Source of the DNA: Penium margaritaceum
Taxonomy: Eukaryota; Streptophyta; Zygnematophyceae; Desmidiales; Peniaceae
Assembly (NCBI GenBank): GCA_023375785.1
Contig: SZWC01004922.1
Location: 57,006 to 121,005, forward strand
Direction: 5' to 3'
DNA length: 64,000 nucleotides
Made by a program: the position numbers and the translations under genes. Below the pieces are notes generated by a model. The model was given only the letters and a program-made list of their open reading frames with translations, made no database searches and had not been told where the DNA came from. Within the stretch, counting starts at the first letter, position 1; each line of letters starts with the position of its first letter. This document shows, piece by piece, positions 10,258 to 22,460 of the stretch.

Positions 10258-13200
10258 CCATGAGTGGTTGTTGAGGCTTCAGCCTGGACACCCATTACGG
10301 TTGTATAACATGTCGCGGATAATTGTGTCTACCTGGTTTGGCAACATCTCAGACTTGACCGTGCTCTCAACATTTCGAGACACGCAACCCATAATCGATG
10401 AAAATCTTTTCATTACGCTACATTGTGTGTACCATGGTTATCTATAAAACAATTGATGTGGCAGCTTCGCGAAGGAGCTCCCACAATTCGTTAATGCCCT
10501 CATACGCATGTCGTCCCTTGTCATTTGTTTACACCAGGGTGATCCACCACTTGCCGGGACAGACGCCAACAACCTACCATTCTTCATAATCAGTGTTAAA
10601 TCCATCAAGGAAGTGTGTATTCTAGTGATTGTGAATGGTGGTTGTTGAACTGCATCTATAAATCGCCATCACTATGCGTCTTAGAATGTACTTACTACTT
10701 GCAACCTATGTTTACCTTTTTACGTTTGTCATGGTTGTTTGAGAAGGTTTTGTGCACGACGCTTGTATGTTCATACATTCACTTCGCGATCAACTGCAAC
10801 TATCTATTTGGAAGTATGTCCTCGCTCACTTAGCCTTCTTGGAGGGGATTGGTTTGATGTTGCCTACTTGTGGAGGTCGCTATCATTTAAAAGAACTTGG
10901 ACCTGGAGCTTTAAGGACAACAAACGAGTGTGAGATTTTCAATTTGAGCCACGCATATGCATGAGGAGAAATTGAATAGTATTTTGGAATTTCAAAAGCT
11001 AGGTTTAGATTTTTGCATGCATTGCCGCCATTTGAGATGATGTTCTAGAGTCGTTTAGTCTACTCTTGGTTAGTGATGCACAATCTCCTACAAGAGAGGT
11101 GAGATGTTCAATTTCCACATACGAGGCATCATCAACATTCTTTCAATCGTTGAAAATGCACACCTCTTCTAATGGAAAAGCATGCATGCCCACACATTCA
11201 TCCTAGATCTATAGCGACATAGCTTAATCAGACCATGGTGGTTTCTTCCAGTAAGTGTTGTACCCTTTAGGTTTTCATGGCACAAATCCTAGCATGCCTT
11301 TTTTCAAGTTCAATGGTCTAATGCATGTATTTAATGCAGTTGCCAATCTCACAGATGATATTGTGGACAAGGCTACAATCCTTGGAGACTTTCACCATTG
11401 ACAAATCTTCTTCACCGACACAATTTTGCGAGTTTTTAATATCTTCAATGACTCTCACGTAATTACTTCATGCATCATTGTCTTCTACCCATGTATCTCA
11501 TAAAATTTGGTAGAAGACTCATTTATGAGCTTGAAAAACAAGACGTCCTTGTCATTAGTATGCCAGTTCTCTTGTTGTCCGATGTCTTATTTTTCAATAG
11601 GCGCGCCACCGATGTCATTTGTTGTGTTGCTCATGCTCACTACGGTGAGCATCATTGGTGCATCAGCGTGACCGGTGGTTTCATAGACGTAATCAACAAG
11701 GATGGTTGCCAAAGATTTTGCAACAACCGCAAGGCTTCTTGTCGGTTTAATAGCGGCATATCAGTCTAGCGAGCCCTTGTCCCACAACGGTGGAGATGGA
11801 ATGTGAACACTATACAAAAATGCCAAGCGATCTTTGTCATTGAATAGTGGCATACAATTCCATGTGTCAGATGCTTTGGCATGAGAAAATGGTAACATTG
11901 CCAAGGATCCAAGGCGTACATGCAACCGATAACCCTAATTCGTTTCTCGCATGAAGTATTGAAGCCTCTATTTTTGTGTCCTAAGAGGGAGAGAGGATAA
12001 CATGGGTGCAAGCATGGTAGTAGGTGCTATGTTCAAATTGCACATTACATGAGATGGCATGGAAGAAAGGTGTCCATAAGAAGAATCCATGGCGGTTGTT
12101 TCGGTGTTGGTGACAAATAATGACTGGTGACTGGTGCAACATACAACACAAGACAATACACTCCACATGTAGCCACACGTGTCAAATAGCACCTCAATGA
12201 AGTCATCCACGTTCCGCTAGTGATTTATTTACCCATTCAAACTCTCAAAATTGAAACATAAAAGCAATGCCACGTACACCTGAATGCATTCACCCATTGA
12301 GAGCTTCCATTTTATCAGAAACGAAAGCATGAAATAAAGTTGCATTTTTATCTAAATAGTTTAGGTTAGAGGTATCTCAATGCATTTATATGATTAGTTT
12401 GAACAAATGAGGCTGAAAACTGAACCACAAGCCATTTCACCAATAAGTTAGATTGAAATTGGATGGAAATAAATTGTGAGGGTTAACAATGTTGCAAATG
12501 CCTCGCGACTCAGACGATCACTAAAGGAGCTAGACTATCGTGTCCATGCTAGCTCACTAGATTAATCGTGTCACAAAACATGTTTTGTAAAACTAGCCCT
12601 GATCTCCATGTGAATTCTATCATTCTTGCCAAAAACGGTTTAGAAGTGCTCGTTGTAGCCTCTTACTCATGCATTTGGCTTTTCATAGTCCAAAAATGTT
12701 TTGAGGATGAATTGTGGGTCTCATGCACACCATGAAAAAATTCACAATCACTAGAGATGAGAAAAGGATAATCTAGCAAACAATTTTGAGCATAAAAAAA
12801 ATCACGCATGAATTAGTGTAATCAAATACGATATAGATAAACTGATTTTTCATTTCATTGTGAACCTCAGATAATTATCAATGATTGTGAAGTTATAAAT
12901 TTAACTTAAGAACAGTAGAAGATACACATTCACAAGAATAATATTTTTTTACATCTCTACATAACTATTAGACAAATAAACATGACATGCCATGTAAAAA
13001 AAAAGTGCCAATAGACCAAAAAATAGTATAAAGATAAACGTATGGGATCAACTATCTCCTAAAAACATAAAAAGGTAACAAGGATTAAATTTTTAGAAAA
13101 ACTCTCTATTTAGAATAGGCCCTTTCATTGTACATGGACATAACATTAATGTGGTTCTGAACTTTGGGTGAAATCACACAGTATTGATCTTTGATCAAGG

Positions 13201-15539
13201 CTTTTCGGTTTTTAACTCCTTTTTAATCGTTTTTCCATGCGTAAAAACTTTCATGAGGATGGGTCAATGTTATACATCCTAAGGTGTGTACTTAAGTGAA
13301 TTTTTATGTTGAAAAACTTGTCAGAGTTTCTTCGTGAAAAAAGTTAAAAATTTTCAGTATTGTATCACGAGGCTCCTTAAAAGATCTTCACTATTTTCAA
13401 ATAATTTTCATACATCAAATTTTAATCATCCTAAATGTGTGCCCATAATGTTGTTTTGCCTAAAATCACAAAAAATCCATCCTAGAAAAAGGCTTACATG
13501 AACTTTCTCCATTTTAATCTTTACATTAACATGGAAAACAATATTCTTTAAATTTAAAAATTCATTGTGAATGTTTTGCATAAGCTTTAGTTTCCATTAC
13601 CGTAAAAAAATTGACTTTGACGTTGTAGTTGTTACATCATTAATCTGACGAGTTTTTTTAGGTCTGACTTTAATTAGGTGGTACATTTTTATTTCATGAA
13701 ATAAGGGTGGTAGAACCTTAAATTTGACAAATGATTAGGGACAATTCTTACATTTCAACGAATGCATTCGTCACTTGAGTGACAGTGCTGTTCGAAGTCT
13801 ACAAACTATGAGACATCAAACTGTAGAGTCACTTGAACAAGTGGAGCGAGCAAGCGACTGAACAATGTTTACTTGCTCTCTTGCTTGCTCGCTTTAGCAC
13901 TGTCATTTGTCATCGCATTTGAGCAATGAAGCGATAAGCGATTTCCAACAGCGTGAAATTGTTGAATAGTGGTAAACAAAAGCCAACAAGGCCTTAAGGG
14001 TGGCTTGGTCCTAGAACAATTAGCTCCTTCCGCGGAGGTTTTACCTTTACAAGAAAAGATGGGTACCACGTTGATCTCAATTATTTCATGTTGTAATTGT
14101 TTTGGTAGAAATTTTAAATTCGATGAAATTTTGTTTTTGGAAAAACTAGAGCATGCAAAAAAATAATTAAGGTCGGAAAAAAATAGTTTTTGGGTAATTT
14201 TACATATGTAACTTCACTCATTAAGTTATCATTGTGTAATGTTATATTTTTATGCAGGTGTATATGATCATGTTTTAGTGACTTCATTTTGTGTTCATTC
14301 CACTCATAGATATGCATAAGAGTTTATTCTAATTCTTTGGTTTCATAGAATTTTGATAAAATAATCTAAAACTTATCCTTAAAGATTCAAAATAGTTTAA
14401 CATGCCCAGAAGTTCATGGTTGAATTAAAAACATTTTTTTCCCATATCATCGAAGCTTTAAATGCATAACCACATGAAATTGTTTGTTTATCTTTATCTT
14501 TTCAACACAATTTTTTTCATTAGCTCGAGTTATATTTTGATTTGATTTTCTTTAAAAAATGTTGTATTAGCCATTAGGCATGTCGTTTCTTCCCAAAACA
14601 AATCCGCGCTAGGAGATATCAAATATATAGGTTAGAGACTTTAATTAATGCTTGTAAATCATGGATGAGAAAGTGTGGAGTGACCTTACTAGGATTCAAG
14701 CTTCTTACTCCAAACAGCTTTTATGAATTGAATAGTTTTGCTGATAAGTTACGAGCCAAATCACCTATGACACTAAAAACATGAACTTGCTAGGAACGAA
14801 GCAATGAGCCCAAAATCATATGTACAAATTTCTGGATCTATGTATTTGTTAAACCAAATTGTTATGAGAGACTCCTTAGATACAAAAAAGAAATAAGAAG
14901 GGAGGAGTGATGGTGTAGCAACAGCAATTGCAGAAACATGCAGCTCAAATGCCTCCATAAGAAGGAAACTGGGATGAGGCAAATGTAGGAGGCCTTCGCT
15001 TACCCACAACCTCTGGCCTAGTCAGGCAACATCCTACAAGTACCATTACATGTGACCATAAATCCATAGTTATCATAATAGATCACTCATATCCAGTGAC
15101 CACTAAATAGAATGTCCAATCCATTGTATTTGCTCTTTAGAACTCATGTACCCACAAGTCGTTAAAAAGCAACATTTTTTCCAAAGAAGGGCACGCAAAA
15201 TCCATCTTTACTTTACATGGTAGAAATATTACTAGAGTAATCATTCTAATCTGACAATCAGAAAACCGTATCATTGTGTTTGTTATTGTTCAGTGCAACT
15301 GTTTACATTGGAAATCCAAGACACATGGTGTTTTGAAACAAAATTATTTTGACTCTGTTGTTACACCAAATGGAACATGAAGGGTTAACAAGGATGAGGT
15401 GTGGAGGAGAATTCAATACAAAGGATGGGGAAATTGGAACAAAATATGTTTAGTAGTATTTTTTCTCTGATGACAAGTACATATATAATGACAATAATCA
15501 TGATGAGGTATATGTTGAGTCTTGGAAGCTCAAGTCAAG
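10258..15539. other. AT-rich intergenic DNA, no gene recognised
   Basis: More than 5 kb with lower GC than the flanking elements, long A and T runs and only short open frames. The longest plus-strand frame (11470-11769, 99 residues, with GEHHWCISV) has no family I can name. A MITE-like inverted repeat sits at 13761-13920. I see no LTR, tRNA, exon-like block or other recognisable transposon. It may be ancient decayed transposon or ordinary intergenic DNA. Confidence 0.5.
13761..13920. repeat. MITE-like imperfect inverted repeat
   Basis: Outer arms AATGC...GACAGTGCT (13761-13789) match AGCACTGTC...GCATT (13896-13918) in reverse complement. Inner arms AGCGAGCAAGC (13845-13855) and GCTTGCTCGCT (13883-13893) are exact. 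Size and fold suit a small non-autonomous DNA transposon or a foldback; no target duplication was identified. Confidence 0.45.
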
Positions 15540-16950
15540 CGATGTGTGTGACAAGAGAGAAGGTACTAACAACAGGTTGTATTCCTTTATAGGTCAATGG
15601 TAGTAGCAACAAAATCATAAGAACACCTTGATATCCCAAACAATGGTTGACATTGGCCAAACATCCACAACCTCCATTTTCTTTAAAACTATGGTGATTT
15701 GTCTGCCACAAATGATGTGGCCTGGAAACTAGATCAAAGGACAACTAAAGTTGCACCTTTAGTAAGTTTTTTTTCTCTTGATAACTGCTAAAAGGTGTCA
15801 GATTTACTCCTCGCAGGTGGAGCCATACACAAGGATGTTGTCAAGATTCACAATGAGGAAGTCATCGAGGTACGCCGGTTCATTACCACCTAAAATTTTT
15901 AGCAGAATTCGTATGACCAAACAACAAAACTCTGAATGTGAAGTGCCGACATCTAGTGTACAGCACCGTCTCCTCTATGTCCTTATTAGATATGTGATCT
16001 GATGATTACCGCAATGCGGCTCAATTTTGGTGAAACCTCTTGTGCAAAGGATATGATAAAGAATACATCTATTCATGGAAGGGGGTCATTGTTAAGCATT
16101 CACATGGATCTTATCTGTGAACATTCAGAGCGATTCAAACACGTGATATAGGTCCTCAACCTCAATCCAGAAAAAGCATAACGAATCATTGGGTTCGCGA
16201 ATCCTTTGAGAAACATATCTTGGATGCAAATGTTTGGAGGCCATGCATGCAAAAGATTCACTGTACATGGAAGTCATGTTTTCTTTGTTACACAATCAAG
16301 GAATTCTTTATGGTGATTTTGTTTAATGCTCGGTAACTTGCATCTTGTTGGTTTTGTTTTTCCATTAAAGGTATAGGTGTTGCATAGGGTGTTGTAAACT
16401 ACCTAATCAACCCCTCTTTGAGCATTTTGTCAAGTTGCTTTTTGATTTTAGGTTGCTTGTGATCGCTCATTTGATAGGTCCAATTCATCATTTGATTTAC
16501 AATTTGCTGCAAAGATAATTCTTGAGGTACTTGAGTGGGGGAAATCGTTTCAAACTCTTTAAAGCAATACAAAATCCCCCAAAATATTTCCAAACTTGTA
16601 AAGCGACAAGGCTGTTGCCGTTGCTTCCACTATTGTGATTTCTTTCATTTATTTTATTTGCACTTGGACTTCCCATGATTTTTCTTGGCGTTCTTGACAT
16701 CTTCTGGCCATGTTTAGCAATATCTAGTTGCACTTTACAACGTTTGAAATTTCCTGTGCAACTTCGACCTCTAAGGATCTTGTGAGTACCGTTGCATTAC
16801 GGTTTTTTAACCAAAAGTAGGTGTCATTCTCTGCCATAAATGTTGGCAAAAAATGCTCCACTACTCCCTTCCATTTATAGACTACGTTAGTACATGAAAT
16901 CTCACTCGAGATGATTCGGTGGTCACTCATTTGGCAAGTTTTCCAAAAAA
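15540..16950 (-). pseudogene. protease-RT region of gypsy family 2 copy E (fossil)
   Basis: Contains the end of the protease region, a linker and the reverse transcriptase with recognisable NHQI, RHFTFRVLLFG and YLDD blocks, in the same order as copies A-C. It fades at about 15.54 kb, after the block that precedes RNase H in the relatives. Broken many times. Confidence 0.65.
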
Positions 16951-17284
16951 ATGTGTTGTGTGGTTTGTATGGGATTTAACTTAAAATATAGCCTCCAAAC
17001 AATATATTTTCTTACAAACTCTCCTCCATCCAGTAGTGTTAGTGCCATCTGGCGACATTTACAATTCCTTAGTTGTACCCATAGTAGTTTCTCTGGTTGG
17101 TTGTCTTTCCACCCCTCATCAAAATTTGTGATATGAGGAACCCTAGTCTATGTCTATGTAAGCCGCTCAAATGGGCAATCCGTCGGCACAAAATTTTCAT
17201 ATCGGACAAAATTTAGCCATTTACTTCTTCCCTTTGTCATTTCCAAAATCCTCATGTTTCTTTATGAATTTCTCTTGTTTTGGT

Positions 17285-18393
17285 CTATTCGTGCCACTTT
17301 TGACAATCACTTGAGATGTCTCTTGGTTTTCCACAAGTCCAATGCAACTGTTGATTGGGTTCATGCGTGTCGTCAATTTCCATTAAGGATGAAGCTTTTG
17401 TCCACTGGAGCCTTTCCTTGCCACAACATGTATTTGTTTCCTTGGGGTCACTTGTTCTTGTACTCCTATACCCAAGCATTTTGGTGGACACCTTTTATGT
17501 TCTCAATTCGTACAATCATTCATGGGATGTTTTTTTAAATAAAGAACATGGAAGTTTTTGACCTGATGTCATGCTTGAGGCCGTTGTTGTAGAAACACAA
17601 TTCATCGGGGGCAAGGTCATTGTCAATGATGATCTCATGGAAACATTATGTGTTCTTCACCTTGCTAGACTACTGACACCAAAATTTAAGCTTGTACCAT
17701 ACATTGGACTTCTCATTTCTGTTTGTAAAGCATGCAAGTATGGCATCCGCAAAGTGTATCCAATTCCTCGGTGGAGTAAACGATTTTTGCTGAATCATAT
17801 TGTTTTGCTTGAGAGGTAGACTACTTGTGATAAACAACATGAGGACAGTCGCATGAGCTGTTAATCGAGCTTCGTCGATCTCCAACTACCATTTTATTGT
17901 CTTGAAAAAAGACCACCAAATTGAAGCCTTGTCACGCAAAAAGAGCCACAACATCTTTTTCATCTTTGTCACTGTTTACCCTAGGAGGATTGAAGCAACT
18001 CATCACCCTCATCTTGAGTTTGTAGAATCAAACGACTCAATAAGTGCTTGTCAAAATTGGGGCTAATCAAGAATTTAACATTTATCTTGGTGGGTAATGT
18101 TTCCCGTGTGCAAGCATTCAGAAACTCTCCTATCGCCTCGTTAAGTTGGAGCAAATCATTGTTGAGGCTCTCAAGTCTCCAAAGCTTTTTGTATAAATCC
18201 TCATCAGTGGACTCCTGTTAGCAAGTGTCTTATGTCGTGCCATGTGATGTTCCGATAGAAAGCGACAGTGGAAGGGGTCCATCACCACATTCGCCGTCGA
18301 GTTTGTTGGTGCTGCACTATTCACCGCAAAATTTGCCGCTACAACCTGGTTTCCCCTATGACCGAAGTTTAGTATGTGCTGCTTATCCTCCAT
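17285..18393 (-). pseudogene. gag region of gypsy family 2 copy E (fossil)
   Basis: Starts at the conserved family 2 gag ATG (18393). The core is recognised at 17.68-17.78 kb by a tryptophan-bearing stretch and WYKLKFW, the counterpart of WYKLQHL in copy A. A decayed zinc-knuckle region lies near 17.3-17.4 kb after an MEIDD segment that matches MEVD in copies A and B. Broken. Confidence 0.65.
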
Positions 18394-18560
18394 TTCATAA
18401 TCTTTTTGGGTTGGTACTGCTCATCATTGGGTACTCTTAATATGCTAACCTTTGTCTCCACAAGGTGTGCAAATTCTATAACGATAGAAATACAACGAAG
18501 ATTCATGCGAGATAGTCATTTACTATTGAATGTGTTGGTTGCTCCTTAGGCACTATTGCA

Positions 18561-18571
18561 CTCTGATACCA
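18561..18571 (-). other. Primer-binding site of copy E
   Basis: Reads TGGTATCAGAG on the minus strand, a perfect match to the initiator-Met tRNA consensus start, two bases after the LTR. Confidence 0.8.
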
Positions 18572-18573
18572 AG

Positions 18574-19115
18574 TTTTATCTCGAGCCAACGTGGATGGTA
18601 GAGGAGGATTAGGTGCAGAGAATAATACAATTTGAGGGAGTGGAACTATTGGATGATATGTATCTGACATTAACTATATTTCAATGAAAAGTGTCAGACA
18701 AGTGCATACAAAAAATAACAAAATTTGTAATGAGGCATTTGTTGGATCTCAGACGATCAAGCCAAGCAATGCGAAGGACATTGTGTCGTGAGTGGTCACT
18801 TTGAGAAATCCTGCAAAGACGTGGAGGGACTTTGAGAATACGAAGGCACAATTCTACAAAACTCTAACGGTGTCGACAAGTCAACCAAGGATACCAAAAT
18901 ATTGATACATTTTACAATACTTTATTGACCCTTATTGCTAGTGATCAATTGTGTAAGTTTCTTTCAAAGGGATTCACTAGAGGTCAGGCACGTGGCTTAA
19001 ATGACCTCGGTCAAACAGTGTACAAATCCTGAGGGCAACGAGTGGTTGGCCATGAATGTAAGAATGAAAACACATACTCATAGAGTATAGGAACTCAGGT
19101 CTATGGAACCTAACA
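18574..19115 (-). repeat. 5' LTR of gypsy family 2 copy E
   Basis: On the minus strand it starts TGTTAGGTTCCATAGACC, alignable to TGTTATGTACCAGATG of the 50339 LTR, and ends GATAAAA, followed by CT and the PBS exactly as in the other family 2 LTRs (CATAACA then CT). Its length of 542 bp fits the 549-575 bp of its complete relatives. Confidence 0.65.
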
Positions 19116-19439
19116 CCGCCAATGGAGGGCTTATCAGGTGCATGTGCAATACAAAATCCACAACCCTGAATGTTATTATGGGTTGAATAAGATTTTAGCT
19201 TTGATGAATAACATGGACAATTCACCAGATCACACATGGCCAATCCATGTAGTGGGTACCTGACTCCCCTTCTTCTTATTAAAAACGTTTTCTTGTATAA
19301 GTGTCTTCCCCATGGCTATTGATTTCTTAGCTCGATGAACAATGTTACATCCATTTTAATTGTCATAGACTGACCTTATGAATCAATAATTGATCTGTTA
19401 AACATGCAGTCATGAGGAATCCAAACATTGGGTAGATTC

Positions 19440-19900
19440 ATGACCAATCGCCTAAAACATGACTAAATGATCCACCATGAAACATGTAACCGTCTAGTCC
19501 ATTGCACGATTTTGTAGCGGACTACATGGTGTATGCCAACAGTAATGTTGTTGCTTGTGCTGTCATCAGAAAATTTTGAAAAGAGTGTGTGCTCCTGGCA
19601 CAATGTTCAGAATGCACACCAAAGTACAGAAGAACAAATGGGTTGCGTCATGAAAAATGGTCCAAAACTTGACTGAATTGTCCACCATGAAACATGTAAC
19701 AACGTCAAGTCCATGACACAATTATGTAGCCTGAAACTGCTCTCCCCACAATGTAGATACTATTTTTGCCATCACCAAACCATTACAAAAAGATTGTGCA
19801 GTCGTGGCATTATGTTGAGAATGCAAATTATAGTGCCTAAGAAAAAATGGATAACTTCGTTAATAGAGTATAAAATCACGCATGAATTGTCCATCTGAAG
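19440..19900 (+). repeat. About 210-bp direct repeats
   Basis: The segment TCCACCATGAAACATGTAAC occurs at 19471 and 19681, and a weaker TGAATTGTCCATCTGAA at 19884-19900 keeps the same spacing. The DNA following each anchor (AGTCCATxxCACxATTxTGTAGC, later GCACAATGTTcAGAATGCA) also matches between units. Two units and part of a third; a satellite remnant or a local duplication. Confidence 0.6.
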
Positions 19901-20162
19901 TCATAGTGACCTAGGGTTTCAAGCCCAAGGCTTTCACTGCCTAGAGGTATTTGGTGGGCGAGGAGAGGGCATGCAAACGGCGGCTACGCCATATACAAAA
20001 CGCCGTCGACAGTTGTAAGCAGCAGCACAAATGCCAGAAGGGACTACGGCATCCATACGTCACGGATTGAAGGGTCGTAAAGTGCGTTGGGGAGCTAGAA
20101 TAAATCTATACTTGGTGAAGCCACTTTATTCTAGCCTCTCCTCACTACCAGGGGGCTAAGAG

Positions 20163-20324
20163 GATTTTTGTGGGGCGGAATGGGGAGTTCTCACCCTCAA
20201 AAACCACAAATCCTCCTCATTTCCAAGGCTCCTTCAAATCTCCTTCATAAAAAAATCAGAACAGCACCCTTTTCAGGCTTAGGGACTCTCACAGCCTGAG
20301 AGCACCCTAAAAGGAAGGAGGGTG
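20163..20324 (+). other. Leader hairpin cluster, second family 1 copy
   Basis: GAGGATTTTTGTGG near 20159-20172 pairs with CCACAAATCCTC near 20204-20216. CTCTCA/TGAGAG (20286-20302) and CACCCT/AGGGTG (20303-20324) follow, as at 2791-2827. Confidence 0.6.
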
Positions 20325-20792
20325 ATACCTTGAAGATTTTTGATGGCTCGCCAACGCCATTGGCTCAAGGGAGATGCCGTCCAAGAACACGCGATACGTC
20401 ATGGAGCGCGAAGAGACGACCAAGGAAGATAAGAAAACAAGAGGAAGACAAGAACTTGGAAGAGAGAGTGGAGGACTTGCTCGAAATTGTTAGAGACCCT
20501 CTTTTCACTATTTGCTTTTGTTTTGCAATTGACACTCACATTCCTTCTCATTCCATTTTCTTGTAGTTTTCTGCTTTCCTAGATTCTAGTCACTACTATT
20601 TGCCGTGAGTCACGGCTTAGGAAGACTAGTTTCAAAATCCACACCCTTGTGTCAACGTGGTGACCTAAGCAAACAGAAATCAAAATTACCTCACCGATCG
20701 TGAGAGCAAAGGTTTGTGCGAGGGGATCCCTCCTCAAAGTTGTGGGGTGATCCCCACAACGACTTTCACGTGCTAGTTGCAAGGACGACGAG

Positions 20793-22170
20793 ATGGCAAG
20801 TGCCAGACCGTCGAAGACCAACAAGGAAAATGACGTGACAGTCTCACCACATGCCCTCGGCGGACTCCAAGTCTTGGGAGCCGCCACCGCGAGCACGGTT
20901 GCCAAACCAAAGGCAACTGTACCGCCAAAGGCAACCGACGCCAACCTTGGCGACACCTAGAAGCGTGCGGAGGCCGGTAAAGTGCTCGACAAGAACGTTG
21001 ACTTGCACGTGGGCGACCCCCATGCGATGGACGATGCAATGGAGGAGGATCTCCCGGATTGGGACCCCGACGAAGAGCACGATGCCAACGATGGCGAAGG
21101 CAACAATGATCGTGATTATTGCCATCGTTGTGCGGCTAACTCGAGCCAATTTATCGAGAAGGATAAGGCGCTCACCGCATCGCCTGAAGCTGCCGATGGC
21201 AAGAGGAATGCCAAGATCAGTATGGGCGCCGAAAGCAGCCACATGGGAACTTCTCGCGAGAACGAGCCAGATAATGACCCCGTGAAGGCAATTTGCAATG
21301 ACCGCCACTGACGTGTTGAGTTTGCTGTTGAAGCGGCAGGCCGACTCAAGATCGCCACCGACGGAGGAGGTACGGCACCACTCGGAGGAGTGAGGGTGCA
21401 TCCCCCTTCCTACGATGTGGCCGCAATGGGGCAGGGTAGTGTCCACTCGAGCTTCATCGCTGACGATAGTCTCCTTTGAAAGGTGGGACTCCTTGGAGGC
21501 GTGTACGCGGACCGTACCCTCCTACAGTGGGTAAAGGTGCACAGAAAACGCGAGGCCCTGGAGGCTATCAACGATGCTCTGACAACATCAGAGCTTAAGC
21601 TCACATTCACCAACCTATTGACCCATGTCAGGCAGAGCATCATTGACCTTGACCGTGATCGCCAGCTGTAGCGCCTAGCCATCCATGAGGCAAGCTGCCA
21701 ACGTAATGACCTCAACAAGGCGTTACAGAGCGTGACCCAAGTACGGATGCAACAGCCAGCGTAGCATGCCACAACAACAAACGCTATTGCCGATGACAGC
21801 GACGACTTGCTTACCTCGACGACTTCGGGGCCGGTCATGAACACGTCCTTCCTCCATAGTGTGGAGATCTTCCAAAAGGGTTTGAAGCTGACCGACTAGC
21901 TAAATCGCATGGAGCACGTCCTACGTGTCCTAGCGGCTCCACTCAGTCTGTGGGACGACCTTGCCACGACTCGTCTTCAAGACAAGTTCTTCAAGTACGT
22001 GGTCAAGGAGTGGAGTGCGTATAGGCCTCACTTCGAGTGGCAGCCCATGTCGTGGGAAGCCTTTTGCGCTATCATGCGTAAGAAGTATACCCAGCTTGAG
22101 GAGGTGCAGCGTGCCTTCCAAAAGATCAAGGACCTTAGGCAGCTGGGTAACTCGCTTGAGCTTTGCGAGC
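20793..22170 (+). pseudogene. gag region of the second family 1 copy (fossil)
   Basis: Begins MASARPSKTNK against MASAGPSRTNK in the first copy. Well-matched blocks include LTTSELKLTF and LRQLGNSLE. The zinc-knuckle tail is not present. Broken. Confidence 0.75.
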
Positions 22171-22340
22171 AAATCGGAATGGTGCCAAATAGATTCGATA
22201 CCCATAAAACGCAAAGGGACATCCTTCCAGCATCGGTAAAAAAAAATAGTGAGCCCACTCCAAAATCATAATCGCTTGAGGCATGCGTCTTTGGATGAAC
22301 AAAAAACAAAAGTGCATGGGGACATCGTTCACACATGAGA

Positions 22341-22383
22341 ATCAGGAGGGAGCGATGACAAAGGGGTTATGCTCCCTCCTGAT
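22341..22383. repeat. Perfect hairpin, 13-base arms
   Basis: ATCAGGAGGGAGC (22341-22353) and GCTCCCTCCTGAT (22371-22383) are exact reverse complements around a 17-base loop. Confidence 0.8.
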
Positions 22384-22407
22384 ATGCAACCCTCCTCGTT
22401 TGATTAA

Positions 22408-22460
22408 GGGTTTTTTATGTTTGGCGCTGGCTCCATACGCGCCAAACATACAAAACCCTG
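22408..22460. repeat. Second hairpin, 11-base arms extended
   Basis: ATGTTTGGCGC (22417-22427) pairs with GCGCCAAACAT (22439-22449). Outside these, GGGTTTT and AAAACCC extend the stem after a two-base mismatch. It lies 25 bases past the first hairpin. Confidence 0.8.

Larger units (their letters stand above)
15540..19115 (-). mobile_element. Ty3/gypsy family 2, copy E, minus strand, partial and broken
   Basis: Parts, reading on the minus strand: 5' LTR (19115-18574), PBS (18571-18561), gag (18393 to about 17290), a protease-end region near 16.9 kb (MSDHRII, matching MSDHKII in copy A), reverse transcriptase from about 16.5 to 15.54 kb (KKQLDKMLKEGLIR at its start, YLDDFLIVNLDNILVY at 15.83-15.88 kb, GHIICGRQITI further on). 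No RNase H, integrase or 3' LTR is seen to the left. It is far more decayed and more AT-rich than copies A-C, so probably the oldest family 2 copy here. Broken many times. Confidence 0.75.
19976..22170 (+). mobile_element. Ty3/gypsy family 1, second copy: leader and gag only
   Basis: Matches 2495 to about 4670 of the first family 1 element in order: leader with the same three hairpins, gag start (ATG 20793), gag middle. No LTR is joined to either end and no pol follows. At the right, similarity stops at about 22170. Broken in several places. Compared with the first copy it differs at roughly one base in six by eye. Confidence 0.8.
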
